A stretch of DNA of 48,189 bases from an uncultured Lachnospiraceae bacterium (GTDB lineage: Bacteria > Bacillota > Clostridia > Lachnospirales > Lachnospiraceae): positions 1-48,189 of the forward strand of contig CAMWGV010000015.1 in assembly GCA_947173945.1 (NCBI GenBank). The letters run 5' to 3'. Numbering within the stretch: position 1 is the stretch's first letter; each line of letters starts with the position of its first letter. Positions 15,707-23,726 of the stretch are shown here, in pieces. Below the pieces are notes generated by a model. The model was not told where the DNA came from, did not search any database, and saw only the letters and a list, made by a program, of their open reading frames with translations. Position numbers and translations under genes: made by a program.

Positions 15707-16669
15707 ATGAAAATTAACAAAAATCTATTAAAGTCAGCAGGCTTTTTGCTTGGACTTTTTGTACTGCTGCTTATTATGTCGGCTGTGTTTCACAGGGGAC
15801 GGTTTGCCGATGTATATGACAGGGAATCAGTGGAACGCAAAATAAATGAGGTGCATGGAGAAAAGGATAATTCGCTTGAGGTTTTATTCTGTGGTGACAG
15901 TGAGTGCTACTCCAGCTTTTGCCCGCCACTTCTTTTTGCGGAGTATGGGCATACCTCGTATGTGTGTGGTACCTCTGCGCAGAGGCTGTGTGATACATAT
16001 GCCATACTGGAGGAGGTGTTTAAAAGTCAGTCACCTCAGGTTGTTGTCATAGAAACGAACTGTCTGTATAGGGGCACATCAGTGGACGGTGATTATAAGG
16101 ATGGCGTTTTAAACTTTTTAACAAATAAACTACCTATATTTGCGTATCACTCGGATTGGAAAAACTTTGTTGGTAGTGTTGTAGGTACAGGAACAGGTAA
16201 AAAAGGCAGTAATGATTTAAAAGGATTTATAGTCAGAAATAGTGTAAATCCATATAAGGGTGGCTGTTACATGGTTGAAAGCGAGGATGAGGAGCAATTT
16301 TCGGATGACACGTATAAGTATCTGGACAAAATTTTAAAGCTTTGCAATGAGAATAATACAAAGCTGTTGCTTGTAAGCAGTCCTTCTCCCAGAAACTGGA
16401 CCTATGCAAGACACAACAGTGTGAAAAATTGGGCAGAACAGTCACAGGTCGGATATTTGGATTTGAATTTACAAAACAATCTGAATATAGACTGGGATAC
16501 AGATACAAAGGATGGCGGAGACCATGTGAATTTTGCAGGAGCAAAGAAGGTAACAAGATTTATTGGAGAATATTTGAGTGATGTGTGTGGACTTCCTGAT
16601 TTGCGAGAGATAAATGGATACGAGGAGTGGAAGGAGTCCTGCAAAGCAATATATGACTTGGAGAAGTAG
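15707..16669 (+). CDS. SGNH/DltD-like acyl transfer protein
   Basis: A 320-residue protein with one N-terminal membrane anchor (about 10-28), so the rest is probably outside the cell. The SGNH nucleophile is S65 in FCGDSE, and the catalytic Asp-His pair is D272/H273 in GGDHVNFAG. DltD and AlgJ/PatB-like partners of MBOAT proteins have the same layout. AAAGAGGTG lies six bases before ATG 15707; the GTG at 15698 in the same frame is part of that ribosome binding site. It is the last gene of the dlt-like operon. It should hand the acyl or aminoacyl group to the final surface acceptor. Confidence 0.82.
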   Translation: MKINKNLLKSAGFLLGLFVLLLIMSAVFHRGRFADVYDRESVERKINEVHGEKDNSLEVLFCGDSECYSSFCPPLLFAEYGHTSYVCGTSAQRLCDTYAILEEVFKSQSPQVVVIETNCLYRGTSVDGDYKDGVLNFLTNKLPIFAYHSDWKNFVGSVVGTGTGKKGSNDLKGFIVRNSVNPYKGGCYMVESEDEEQFSDDTYKYLDKILKLCNENNTKLLLVSSPSPRNWTYARHNSVKNWAEQSQVGYLDLNLQNNLNIDWDTDTKDGGDHVNFAGAKKVTRFIGEYLSDVCGLPDLREINGYEEWKESCKAIYDLEK

Positions 16670-16712
16670 AAAAGCGATTTCTACTGCTAATGAATTAAAA
16701 TAAAAATCATGC

Positions 16713-16741
16713 TTGAATAATGATATCGGGCATGTTATATT
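16713..16741 (+). promoter_or_regulatory. Promoter of the antitoxin RNA
   Basis: TTGAAT (16713-16718), a 17-base spacer and TATATT (16736-16741), with TGT as extended -10. The predicted start is near 16748. It fires toward the toxin gene on the opposite strand. Confidence 0.6.
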
Positions 16742-16747
16742 ATAAAT

Positions 16748-16840
16748 TACAAAAGGAACAACCGCCCACAAGGGGTTGACCTCGTAACATGATAGAAATA
16801 CCACCTGCTACTCGCCAAAGTTTAGGGTGGTTTTTCTATG
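16748..16840 (+). ncRNA. Predicted antisense antitoxin RNA (RatA-like) of a type I toxin locus
   Basis: A roughly 90-base RNA is predicted between the promoter at 16713-16741 and a strong terminator. There is no open frame of note in it. It contains CAACCGCCC...GGGGTTG, which can fold. It is convergent with the toxin gene and would be fully complementary to the 3' untranslated part of the toxin mRNA, the TxpA/RatA arrangement. Start and end are inferred. Confidence 0.6.
16792..16839 (+). terminator. Terminator of the antitoxin RNA
   Basis: ATAGAAATACCACC (16792-16805) pairs with GGTGGTTTTTCTAT (16826-16839), with 13 of 14 positions paired. The 3' arm holds the T run 16831-16835. It lies 11 bases before the end of the convergent toxin gene. 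Confidence 0.8.
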
Positions 16841-16850
16841 CTTTAATACA

Positions 16851-16961
16851 TTAGTGACAAATCAGATAAATGAATGTCAGCAATGCTAAAATGAACATTC
16901 CAAAAGCCATAAGGTCTTCGAAGTCGAACAATTTCTTATTTTTCTTCTTTTTCCTGTTCAT
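16851..16961 (-). CDS. Small hydrophobic type I toxin (holin-like, TxpA/Hol_Tox family)
   Basis: A 36-residue peptide on the minus strand with a Lys/Arg/Asn-rich N-terminus (MNRKKKKNKK), the acidic FDFED and one membrane helix (LMAFGMFILALLTFIYLI) ending in CH. This E/D-x-L-x-x-F-G-x-F-I-x-x-L-L-T-F-I pattern is that of the holin-like type I toxins of Firmicutes, which damage the membrane when made in excess. GGGGGTGG lies about six bases before the ATG. A promoter lies at 17027-17055, and an antisense RNA gene overlaps the mRNA 3' end. A weak terminator candidate for the toxin mRNA is the CATGC/GCATG stem at 16708-16734. A start five codons earlier (MGVVL) is possible but covers the ribosome binding site. 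Confidence 0.8.
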   Translation of the reverse strand: MNRKKKKNKKLFDFEDLMAFGMFILALLTFIYLICH

Positions 16962-17026
16962 AAGCACCACCCCCATTCTATGTAGAATAGAGGTCAGCCA
17001 CCCTGTAACACGATTGCTCCACTCAC

Positions 17027-17055
17027 ATCATAGCATATCGCTACGCGTCTTACAA
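17027..17055 (-). promoter_or_regulatory. Promoter of the toxin gene
   Basis: On the minus strand, TTGTAA (17055-17050), a 17-base spacer and TATGAT (17032-17027), with TGC as extended -10. Transcription would start near 17020, about 60 bases before the toxin start. Confidence 0.65.
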
Positions 17056-17134
17056 TATTTTTTACACTGTTAATTGCGTTTTGGAAAAACGTGTGGTAAA
17101 CTTGAAACGAAAAATTATTTGATATGTTGCGGAC

Positions 17135-17315
17135 AATTGTAAGGCATTTTATTTCCGGAATGTCGTTGTACGATGCAGACAATATCATAAGCCGGTACTT
17201 AGCGAGGTTTTTTCGAGCTTAGTACCGTTGCGTGTGACAAGTAGCGAAAGCGTGCCTGCGATGATTTGTCTGTGTCGTACAACGACCGTTTTGGATAGAA
17301 CTGCGTTTTACAATT
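17135..17315. repeat. Large folded intergenic element before dapF
   Basis: Nested inverted repeats define this 181-base element. The outer arms are AATTGTAA (17135-17142) and TTACAATT (17308-17315). The core arms are 21 bases, GTCGTTGTACGA at 17162-17173 plus CAGACAA at 17176-17182, against 17266-17286, with 19 of 21 matching. ATCAT/ATGAT extends them. Inside are a hairpin GGTACT (17194-17199)/AGTACC (17221-17226) and a smaller AGCGAAAGC hairpin, giving a branched fold. The 8-base direct repeat CGGAATGT occurs at 17156-17163 and 17319-17326. No protein fits in it. It could be a structured RNA or a small miniature-transposon-like insertion; I do not recognise a named family. Confidence 0.65.
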
Positions 17316-17352
17316 ATTCGGAATGTATTTGAAGTGTAAGGAGTATGACAGT

Positions 17353-18222
17353 ATGAAGTTTACTAAAATGGAAGGATTGGGAAACGATTATGTATATGTC
17401 AACTGCTTTCGTGAAACAGTAAAACATCCAAGAGAGCTTGCAAGAATGGTAAGTGACAGGCACTTTGGAATTGGGTCAGATGGACTGATTCTTATAAAAC
17501 CATCTGAAATTGCAGACTTTACCATGGAAATGTACAATGCAGACGGTTCGCAGTCGGAAATGTGCGGAAATGGTATAAGATGTGTCGGCAAATATGTTTA
17601 TGACTATGGGCTTACCGATAAAAAGTCTGTGTCTGTGGAAACGCTGGCAGGAATTAAATATCTTGATTTAACAATTGAAAATGAGGAAGCAGATGGACGC
17701 GGAAAGGTTGCTATGGTTACCGTAAATATGGGTGCACCTATACTTGAGGCGTCCCTTGTTCCCGTGTGCATAAAAGGAATTTCCGGTAATGAGACAGTTA
17801 GAAACCATACCGTATCCATTGCGGACAGAAAATGGGATATAACGTGTGTTTCAATGGGAAATCCTCACTGCATAACATTTGTGGATGATGTTGATGCATT
17901 TCCGCTTCAGGACATAGGACCATGTTTTGAGACTGACCCCATATTCCCAAGACGTGTAAATGCAGAGTTTGTTCAGGTAGTAAACAGGAAATATGCAAAG
18001 ATGCGTGTGTGGGAGCGTGGAACAGGAGAAACACTTGCCTGTGGAACAGGAACATGCGCCACTGCTGTTGCATGTATTTTAAACGGGCTTACAGAGGATG
18101 AGCTTACTGTCAAGCTGCTTGGAGGAGAGCTTATTATAAGGTGGGACAGGGAACAAAATGTTGTGTACATGACGGGACCTGCAAGGGTTGTTTTTGATGG
18201 AGTAATAGAAACAGATATATAG
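17353..18222 (+). CDS. dapF: Diaminopimelate epimerase
   Basis: A 289-residue enzyme that converts LL- to meso-diaminopimelate for peptidoglycan and lysine. Both active-site cysteines are present, in [12 protein letters not shown] and [13 protein letters not shown]. The N-terminal [12 protein letters not shown], the [12 protein letters not shown] segment and [11 protein letters not shown] are typical. I use ATG 17353, with AGGAG nine bases upstream; a TTG 30 bases earlier is in frame but has no ribosome binding site. It lies 19 bases before dapL, forming a diaminopimelate pair. The folded element 17135-17315 forms most of its leader region. Confidence 0.97.
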   Translation: MKFTKMEGLGNDYVYVNCFRETVKHPRELARMVSDRHFGIGSDGLILIKPSEIADFTMEMYNADGSQSEMCGNGIRCVGKYVYDYGLTDKKSVSVETLAGIKYLDLTIENEEADGRGKVAMVTVNMGAPILEASLVPVCIKGISGNETVRNHTVSIADRKWDITCVSMGNPHCITFVDDVDAFPLQDIGPCFETDPIFPRRVNAEFVQVVNRKYAKMRVWERGTGETLACGTGTCATAVACILNGLTEDELTVKLLGGELIIRWDREQNVVYMTGPARVVFDGVIETDI

Positions 18223-18241
18223 AAAGTTTAGGAGGAAGAAC

Positions 18242-19459
18242 ATGTTTAAAGTAAATGATAATTATTTAAAACTGCCGGGAAGCTACTTATTCTCAACAAT
18301 TGGAAAAAAGGTAAAAAAGTTTCAGGAAGAAAATCCTGACAAAGAGATTATAAGGCTTGGAATCGGTGATGTTACACAGCCACTTGCACCGGCAATCATT
18401 GACAGGCTGCACAAAGCAGTAGATGAGATGGCTGTAAAGGAAACATTTAAGGGATATGCACCTGATTTGGGATATGAGTTTTTGAGAAGCTCCATAGCAA
18501 AATGGGACTATAAGGAAAGAGGAGTGGATATTGAAATTGACGAGATATTCATAAGTGATGGTGCAAAATGCGATTCGGGAAATATTCAGGAAATATTTTC
18601 ACTGGATAATAAAATAGCAGTCTGTGATCCCGTTTATCCTGTATATGTTGATTCTAATGTTATGGCGGGAAGAACTGGTACATATGACAATCAGACAGGA
18701 CTTTGGAGTGATGTTATATACATGCCTTGTAAGGAAGAAAATGGTTTTGCACCTGAGCTTCCAAGCGAGGAACCGGATATTATATATTTGTGTTTCCCAA
18801 ACAATCCTACGGGAGCAACGATCAATAAAGCACAGCTTCAGGAGTGGGTTGATTACGCAAACAGGATAAATGCAGTTATTATTTATGATGCTGCATATGA
18901 GGCATATATAAGCGAGGATGACGTGCCACATACCATTTATGAGTGTGATGGTGCAAAAAAATGTGCCATAGAGCTTAGAAGCTTTTCCAAAAATGCAGGC
19001 TTTACGGGAACAAGACTTGGATTTACTGTTGTTCCTAAGGAGCTGCTAAGCAGTGATGGAACATGTCTCAATTCCCTCTGGGCAAGGAGACATGGAACAA
19101 AGTACAATGGTGCACCGTATATTGTGCAGCAGGCAGGTGATGCTGTTTATTCCAAAGAGGGAAGACAGCAGACAAAGGAGCAGATAGCATATTATATGAA
19201 TAATGCAAAGTACATATATGATGGGCTGAAAAGTGCAGGTTATAGTGTTTCCGGCGGAGTTAACGCACCATATATCTGGCTTAAAACGCCTGATAATATG
19301 AGTTCATGGGATTTCTTTGACTATCTTCTTGAAAAAGCAAATGTGGTTGGAACTCCGGGCTCAGGCTTTGGTCCAAGTGGAGAGGGATATTTCCGTCTGA
19401 CTGCATTTGGAACCTATGAAAATACAGTAAAGGCAATAGACAGGATAAAAGCGTTATAA
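18242..19459 (+). CDS. dapL: LL-diaminopimelate aminotransferase
   Basis: A 405-residue fold-type I aminotransferase that makes LL-diaminopimelate directly from tetrahydrodipicolinate with glutamate as donor. It starts [17 protein letters not shown], has [26 protein letters not shown], the cofactor-binding CFPNNPTGA and YDAAYEAYI, and the PLP lysine in [23 protein letters not shown] lies upstream. The enzyme replaces the succinylase or acetylase branch and supports a clostridial origin. It forms an operon with dapF. Confidence 0.97.
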   Translation: MFKVNDNYLKLPGSYLFSTIGKKVKKFQEENPDKEIIRLGIGDVTQPLAPAIIDRLHKAVDEMAVKETFKGYAPDLGYEFLRSSIAKWDYKERGVDIEIDEIFISDGAKCDSGNIQEIFSLDNKIAVCDPVYPVYVDSNVMAGRTGTYDNQTGLWSDVIYMPCKEENGFAPELPSEEPDIIYLCFPNNPTGATINKAQLQEWVDYANRINAVIIYDAAYEAYISEDDVPHTIYECDGAKKCAIELRSFSKNAGFTGTRLGFTVVPKELLSSDGTCLNSLWARRHGTKYNGAPYIVQQAGDAVYSKEGRQQTKEQIAYYMNNAKYIYDGLKSAGYSVSGGVNAPYIWLKTPDNMSSWDFFDYLLEKANVVGTPGSGFGPSGEGYFRLTAFGTYENTVKAIDRIKAL

Positions 19460-19470
19460 AATATAGAATA

Positions 19471-19499
19471 TTGAAAAAAATAGTTGGGTATGCTAGAAT
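19471..19499 (+). promoter_or_regulatory. Promoter before the sugar-phosphate transferase
   Basis: TTGAAA (19471-19476), a 17-base spacer and TAGAAT (19494-19499), with TGC as extended -10. It would start transcription near 19506, just ahead of the first glycopolymer gene. Confidence 0.6.
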
Positions 19500-19537
19500 T
19501 GACAAAATAATACTCCGATAATGGGCGGTGATAAAAG

Positions 19538-20938
19538 GTGTCAGGCAGATATACAAGCAGAAGTAAGCATATTGATTTCATATTTTTAGATTTGATATGT
19601 GTCGAGGTGTCTTTTCTCATTGCCTATTATGTGCGTTTAGGACAGGAACAGGCAGTGCCGGGTGATTATACTATGATGAATATTATAGTAATACTTGCCC
19701 ACATTGCCATTGCTTTTTTTACGGAATGTTATTCCGGTATAATTCGCAGAGGCTATGGCAAGGAAATACGCCATGTTCTTGTACACAATTTTGAATTGCT
19801 GGCCGTATTGCTGGCGATATGGTTCTTTCAGAAACAATCTTCTGATTATTCCAGAATTCTTATTGCACTCTTTGTAAGTATTGATTCAGTGCTTATGTAT
19901 GGTGCAAGATGTCTGTTAAAATCCTATTTGAGGCATCACATAAAAACAGAAGATAAGCTTAGCAGAGTACTTGTTGTAACCGATAAGGCTGATGCCGATG
20001 AGCTTTTAAAAGGGCTTACAGGGGTCAACTATGTTTCGTTTTCGGTTCAGGGTGTTGTTATTATTGACAAAAACATGGTTGGACAGCAGATACAGGAAGT
20101 AGATGTTGTGGCAACAGGCATAGATATGTATGACTATGTGAGAACGAATGTTATAGATGAAATATTTTTAAATTATAACGGAAAAAGCCTGAATCACATA
20201 GTCAATAAATTTCTTGCTATGGGAGTGGTGGTCCACGTTAATCTTAATGGAATTGTTACGAATGTGCCGAATGCAGTTGTTGAGCGTATGAATTCATATA
20301 CGGTTGTTACTACGAGCAATAACCTGATGTCCACAAAGCAGAAGCTGGCAAAGAGGCTGATAGACATTCTGGGTTCATTAGTGGGAATCGTCATTACATT
20401 AATTTTGTGTATTATTTTTGGACCAGCGATAAAAATACAATCAAAAGGGTCTGTATTCTTTAAACAGGTGAGAGTAGGCAAGAACGGACGAACCTTTAAA
20501 ATGTACAAGTTCCGTTCCATGTATGCTGACGCTGAGGAGCGGAAAAAGGATCTGCTTGATCAAAATAAGATGTCAGGTCTCATGTTTAAAATGGATGATG
20601 ACCCAAGAATTACACCAATCGGAAGATTTATGAGAAAATGGAGTCTGGACGAGTTCCCTCAGTTTATAAATGTTTTCAAGGGAGATATGAGCTTAGTCGG
20701 AACAAGACCACCAACACTTGATGAATATGAGCGTTATGCAGGGCATCATAAGAGCAGACTTGCCATGAAGCCGGGAGTTACGGGAATGTGGCAGGTTTCG
20801 GGTAGAAATGATATTACTGATTTTGAGGAGGTTGTACGTCTTGACAATGAGTATATTAAAAATTTCAGTATAACCCTGGATATGAAAATAATTGTGAGAA
20901 CCATTGTGGCGGTTGCTACGAAAAAGGGTTCCATATAA
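19538..20938 (+). CDS. Polyprenyl-phosphate sugar-1-phosphate transferase
   Basis: A 466-residue initiating transferase of the WbaP/WcaJ group. Four membrane segments at the N-terminus and a Rossmann-like middle part (about 140-260, LSRVLVVTDKADADELL) precede a fifth segment (ILGSLVGIVITLILCIIFGP). The catalytic domain follows, with FFKQVRVGKNGRTFKMYKFRSM, the Asp-Glu pair in WSLDEFPQ, GDMSLVGTRPP and MKPGVTGMWQVSGRN. It places the first sugar phosphate on undecaprenyl phosphate at the inner membrane face. It starts on GTG 19538 with GGGCGGTG upstream. The glycosyltransferase gene follows after 12 bases. The sugar is unknown. Confidence 0.94.
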   Translation: MSGRYTSRSKHIDFIFLDLICVEVSFLIAYYVRLGQEQAVPGDYTMMNIIVILAHIAIAFFTECYSGIIRRGYGKEIRHVLVHNFELLAVLLAIWFFQKQSSDYSRILIALFVSIDSVLMYGARCLLKSYLRHHIKTEDKLSRVLVVTDKADADELLKGLTGVNYVSFSVQGVVIIDKNMVGQQIQEVDVVATGIDMYDYVRTNVIDEIFLNYNGKSLNHIVNKFLAMGVVVHVNLNGIVTNVPNAVVERMNSYTVVTTSNNLMSTKQKLAKRLIDILGSLVGIVITLILCIIFGPAIKIQSKGSVFFKQVRVGKNGRTFKMYKFRSMYADAEERKKDLLDQNKMSGLMFKMDDDPRITPIGRFMRKWSLDEFPQFINVFKGDMSLVGTRPPTLDEYERYAGHHKSRLAMKPGVTGMWQVSGRNDITDFEEVVRLDNEYIKNFSITLDMKIIVRTIVAVATKKGSI

Positions 20939-20950
20939 ATTGGAGGAAAC

Positions 20951-22108
20951 ATGCAGCATATATTTATTGTGGGTTCAAAGGGGATACCCGGTAATTATGG
21001 TGGATATGAAACCTTTGTTGACCGTCTTACAGAATGTCATCAGGATAACGGACAGATCAAATATCACGTTGCCTGTAAAAATATGAAGAAGAAAGAAGTA
21101 AAATACCATAATGCCAGATGCTTCTCGGTTAAGGTTCCCGACATCGGAGCAGCACAGGCTGTATATTACGATTTAAAAGCATTGAAAATGTGTTGTAAAT
21201 ATATCAGACGGCACAATATAAAGAATCCTGTTGTATATGTACTTGCCTGCAGGATAGGACCGTTTTGCGGATATTATTTGAAAAAAATTCACAGTCTGGG
21301 TGGAAAGCTCTATGTAAATCCGGATGGACATGAGTGGAAGCGTTCCAAGTGGAACAGACCGATAAGATGCTATTGGAAGCTTTCAGAAAGGCTTATGGTA
21401 AAGCATTCGGATTTGCTTGTATGCGATAGCAAAAATATCGAAAAATATATAAAAAGTGAGTATAGAAAATACAATCCGAATACTACATTTATAGCATACG
21501 GTGCAGACGTATTGCCTGAGGAACCAAATGCTGAATTATCGGAGAAATATAAATCATGGCTTAAGGAAAAACAGCTTGAACCATATGGCTATTACTTGAT
21601 TGTAGGCAGATTTGTTCCGGAAAATAATTTTGAAACCATCATTCGTGAGTTTATGAAGTCGGACAGTAAACGTGACCTAGCGATATTGACAACAGCGGAT
21701 GAGGGATTTTATAAAGAACTTCAGGAAAAACTTGATTTTGAGGCGGACAGCAGAATAAAATTTGTTGGTACTGTATACGAAAGACAATTACTTTTCGATA
21801 TACGGCGATATGCATATGGATATATGCATGGACATGAGGTGGGTGGCACAAATCCAAGCCTGCTTGAGGCACTTTCCGCAACGGACCTTAATATGCTTCT
21901 AGGTGTTAAATTTAACAGGGAGGTTGGAGAAAGAGCTGCATTATACTGGGATAAATCTGAGGGAAATCTGGCAACACTAATTAATAAGGCAGAGCTTTTT
22001 GATGAAAACAAAAGAAAAGAGTATGGCATTCGTGCAAAAGCGAGAATACAGGAAGCATATACATGGGAATACATTGCGGGACTGTATGAAAAGTTGTTTT
22101 TGGGATAA
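20951..22108 (+). CDS. DUF1972-type glycosyltransferase (rhamnosyltransferase-like)
   Basis: A 385-residue GT-B enzyme with the N-terminal DUF1972 signature (FIVGSKGIPGNYGGYETFVDRL) known from beta-1,4-rhamnosyltransferases of streptococcal capsule loci. The C-terminal GT4 half has YYLIVGRFVPENNFETIIREF and GHEVGGTNPSLLEALSATD. It likely adds the second sugar to the lipid-linked primer made by the upstream transferase. GGAGG precedes the ATG. Rhamnose as donor is inference; no dTDP-rhamnose genes are in the window. Confidence 0.85.
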   Translation: MQHIFIVGSKGIPGNYGGYETFVDRLTECHQDNGQIKYHVACKNMKKKEVKYHNARCFSVKVPDIGAAQAVYYDLKALKMCCKYIRRHNIKNPVVYVLACRIGPFCGYYLKKIHSLGGKLYVNPDGHEWKRSKWNRPIRCYWKLSERLMVKHSDLLVCDSKNIEKYIKSEYRKYNPNTTFIAYGADVLPEEPNAELSEKYKSWLKEKQLEPYGYYLIVGRFVPENNFETIIREFMKSDSKRDLAILTTADEGFYKELQEKLDFEADSRIKFVGTVYERQLLFDIRRYAYGYMHGHEVGGTNPSLLEALSATDLNMLLGVKFNREVGERAALYWDKSEGNLATLINKAELFDENKRKEYGIRAKARIQEAYTWEYIAGLYEKLFLG

Positions 22109-22137
22109 CATAAAAGGACGAAACAGGGTAAATAATT

Positions 22138-22165
22138 TTGACAATATATGGTAATATGGTATAAT
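22138..22165 (+). promoter_or_regulatory. Near-consensus promoter of the main glycopolymer operon
   Basis: Consensus TTGACA (22138-22143), a 16-base spacer and consensus TATAAT (22160-22165), with TGG as extended -10. Transcription would start near 22172. Downstream genes to 46771 are packed with few gaps, so this may drive much of the cluster. Confidence 0.8.
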
Positions 22166-22199
22166 TAGCCTTAGAAAATAGGAAACACAGGTAATTTAA

Positions 22200-22976
22200 A
22201 TGAAAAAGAGTTTGGAAAACTTTTGGAAATATAGAAACCTTTTAAAGGAACTTGTAAAAAAAGGAATTAAGCTGAAATACAGACGTTCTTATCTTGGTAT
22301 CGTGTGGTCACTGCTTGAACCATTGCTTCAGACAGTTGTTTTAACTATAGTTTTTGGTACGTTATATGGCAGGGAGGACAAAACATTTCCTGTCTATATA
22401 CTGACTGCAAGATTGCTGTATGGTTTCTTTTCCACATCAACAAGGTCAGCAGTAAAGTCAATACGTTCCAATTCAGGGTTGATAAAAAAAGTGTATGTAC
22501 CTAAATATTTATATCCCCTTTCAGTCGTGCTTTATGATTATGTCATCTTTTTGATTTCATTAATTGTACTGTTTTTTACAAGCCTTGTACTGGGGGTTCA
22601 TCCAACCATATATCTGCTTCAGGCACCGATAGCCCTTATACTGATATTTTTGCTCAGCTACGGAGTCAGCATGATTATGGCAACGATAGGGGTGTTTTTC
22701 AGGGATATGGAATATTTGTGGTCGGTTGCGTTGATGCTAATCATGTACACATGTGCAATTTTTTATTATCCTGAAAAGCTTTTGGAAAGTAAGTGGGCAT
22801 TTTTGTTAAAATATAATCCACTGTATTGTATAATTGATATTTTCAGAAGTTCCATTTTTGGTAGAGCTATAGATAAGAGTTACTTAATATATGCATCGGC
22901 ATTTAGTATTGTCACAATATTTATAGGCTGTATTTATTTCAAAAAGGAACAGGATAAATTTATTTTGAACATTTAG
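22200..22976 (+). CDS. ABC-2 type polysaccharide/teichoic acid export permease (TagG/Wzm-like)
   Basis: A 258-residue permease with six membrane segments. The N-terminal amphipathic part (FWKYRNLLKELVKKGIKLKYRRSYLGIVWSLLEP) is a hallmark of TagG/Wzm proteins. IMATIGVFFRDMEYLWSV and the YNPLYCIIDIFRSSIFG ending match the family. It pairs with the ATPase 11 bases downstream to flip a lipid-linked polymer across the membrane. That it is the first gene after the strong promoter suggests export is co-controlled with polymer synthesis. Confidence 0.93.
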   Translation: MKKSLENFWKYRNLLKELVKKGIKLKYRRSYLGIVWSLLEPLLQTVVLTIVFGTLYGREDKTFPVYILTARLLYGFFSTSTRSAVKSIRSNSGLIKKVYVPKYLYPLSVVLYDYVIFLISLIVLFFTSLVLGVHPTIYLLQAPIALILIFLLSYGVSMIMATIGVFFRDMEYLWSVALMLIMYTCAIFYYPEKLLESKWAFLLKYNPLYCIIDIFRSSIFGRAIDKSYLIYASAFSIVTIFIGCIYFKKEQDKFILNI

Positions 22977-22987
22977 AGGTATGATAT

Positions 22988-23725
22988 ATGGGTAAGCCGG
23001 CTATTGTAGTTGACAACGTAAGTATAAAATTTAATTTGAGCAGAGAGAAAATTGAAAGCCTCAAGGAGTATATAATTAAGCTTATTAAGCGCCAGATTCA
23101 ATATAAGGAATTCTGGGCACTTACGGATGTTTCCTTTACAATTGAAAAGGGAGACCGTGTAGGGATATTAGGACTGAATGGTGCAGGCAAAAGTACACTG
23201 TTGAAAATAATTTCAGGAGTTTTCAAGCCTACAATGGGAACTGTGAAAAGATACGGAAACATTGCACCACTTCTTGAACTGGGAGCTGGATTTGCTTCTG
23301 AATATACCGGAAGAGAAAATATATTTCTATACGGAGCTATTTTGGGCTACAGCAAGGCATTTATAAAAGAAAAATATGATGAGATAGCTGAATTTTCTGA
23401 ACTGGGTGAATTTCTGGATGTACCGATAAGCAGCTACTCGTCAGGTATGAAAGCTAGGCTTGGTTTTTCGATTGCTACGGTTGTATCACCTGAAATACTG
23501 ATTTTAGATGAGGTTTTGTCGGTTGGAGATGCAAAATTCAAGAAAAAGAGTGAAAATAAAATAAAAAGTATGATGACAGACGGAGTTACGGTGCTTCTTG
23601 TGTCACATTCATTAAAACAGGTACAGAACATATGTAATAAGGCAATGATACTGGATAAGGGTAAGCTTATTGCATATGGTGATATAAATGAGATAGCACC
23701 TCAATATGAAAAAATGACGGAATAA
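22988..23725 (+). CDS. ABC ATPase for polysaccharide export (TagH/Wzt-like)
   Basis: A 245-residue ATPase with Walker A (GILGLNGAGKSTLLK), Q-loop region NIAPLLELGAGF, the signature YSSGMKARLGFSIA and Walker B (ILILDEVLSVGD), all typical of the TagH/Wzt/KpsT group. It ends soon after the nucleotide-binding domain, so it lacks the C-terminal polymer-recognition domain of Wzt and the extracellular tail of B. subtilis TagH. Export is therefore probably not tied to a capped chain end, by inference. Confidence 0.94.
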   Translation: MGKPAIVVDNVSIKFNLSREKIESLKEYIIKLIKRQIQYKEFWALTDVSFTIEKGDRVGILGLNGAGKSTLLKIISGVFKPTMGTVKRYGNIAPLLELGAGFASEYTGRENIFLYGAILGYSKAFIKEKYDEIAEFSELGEFLDVPISSYSSGMKARLGFSIATVVSPEILILDEVLSVGDAKFKKKSENKIKSMMTDGVTVLLVSHSLKQVQNICNKAMILDKGKLIAYGDINEIAPQYEKMTE

Positions 23726-23726
23726 A

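Noticed and set aside
16665-16685. Terminator of the dlt-like operon
   Set aside because: AGTAGAAA/TTTCTACT forms a hairpin over the stop codon, but no T run follows, so I did not call it a terminator.
16870-17073. Plus-strand 67-codon reading frame over the toxin gene
   Set aside because: It is antisense to the toxin, its Phe run mirrors the toxin's Lys codons, and it has no ribosome binding site.
17135-17315. Lysine riboswitch before dapF
   Set aside because: The place would fit, but I do not see the conserved AGAGGNGC, AGTA or GGGGAAGGC-type segments of the L box, and the branching differs.
19498-19521. Second promoter with TTGACA before the sugar-phosphate transferase
   Set aside because: TTGACA is there, but no acceptable -10 lies at 16-18 bases; the site at 19471-19499 is better.
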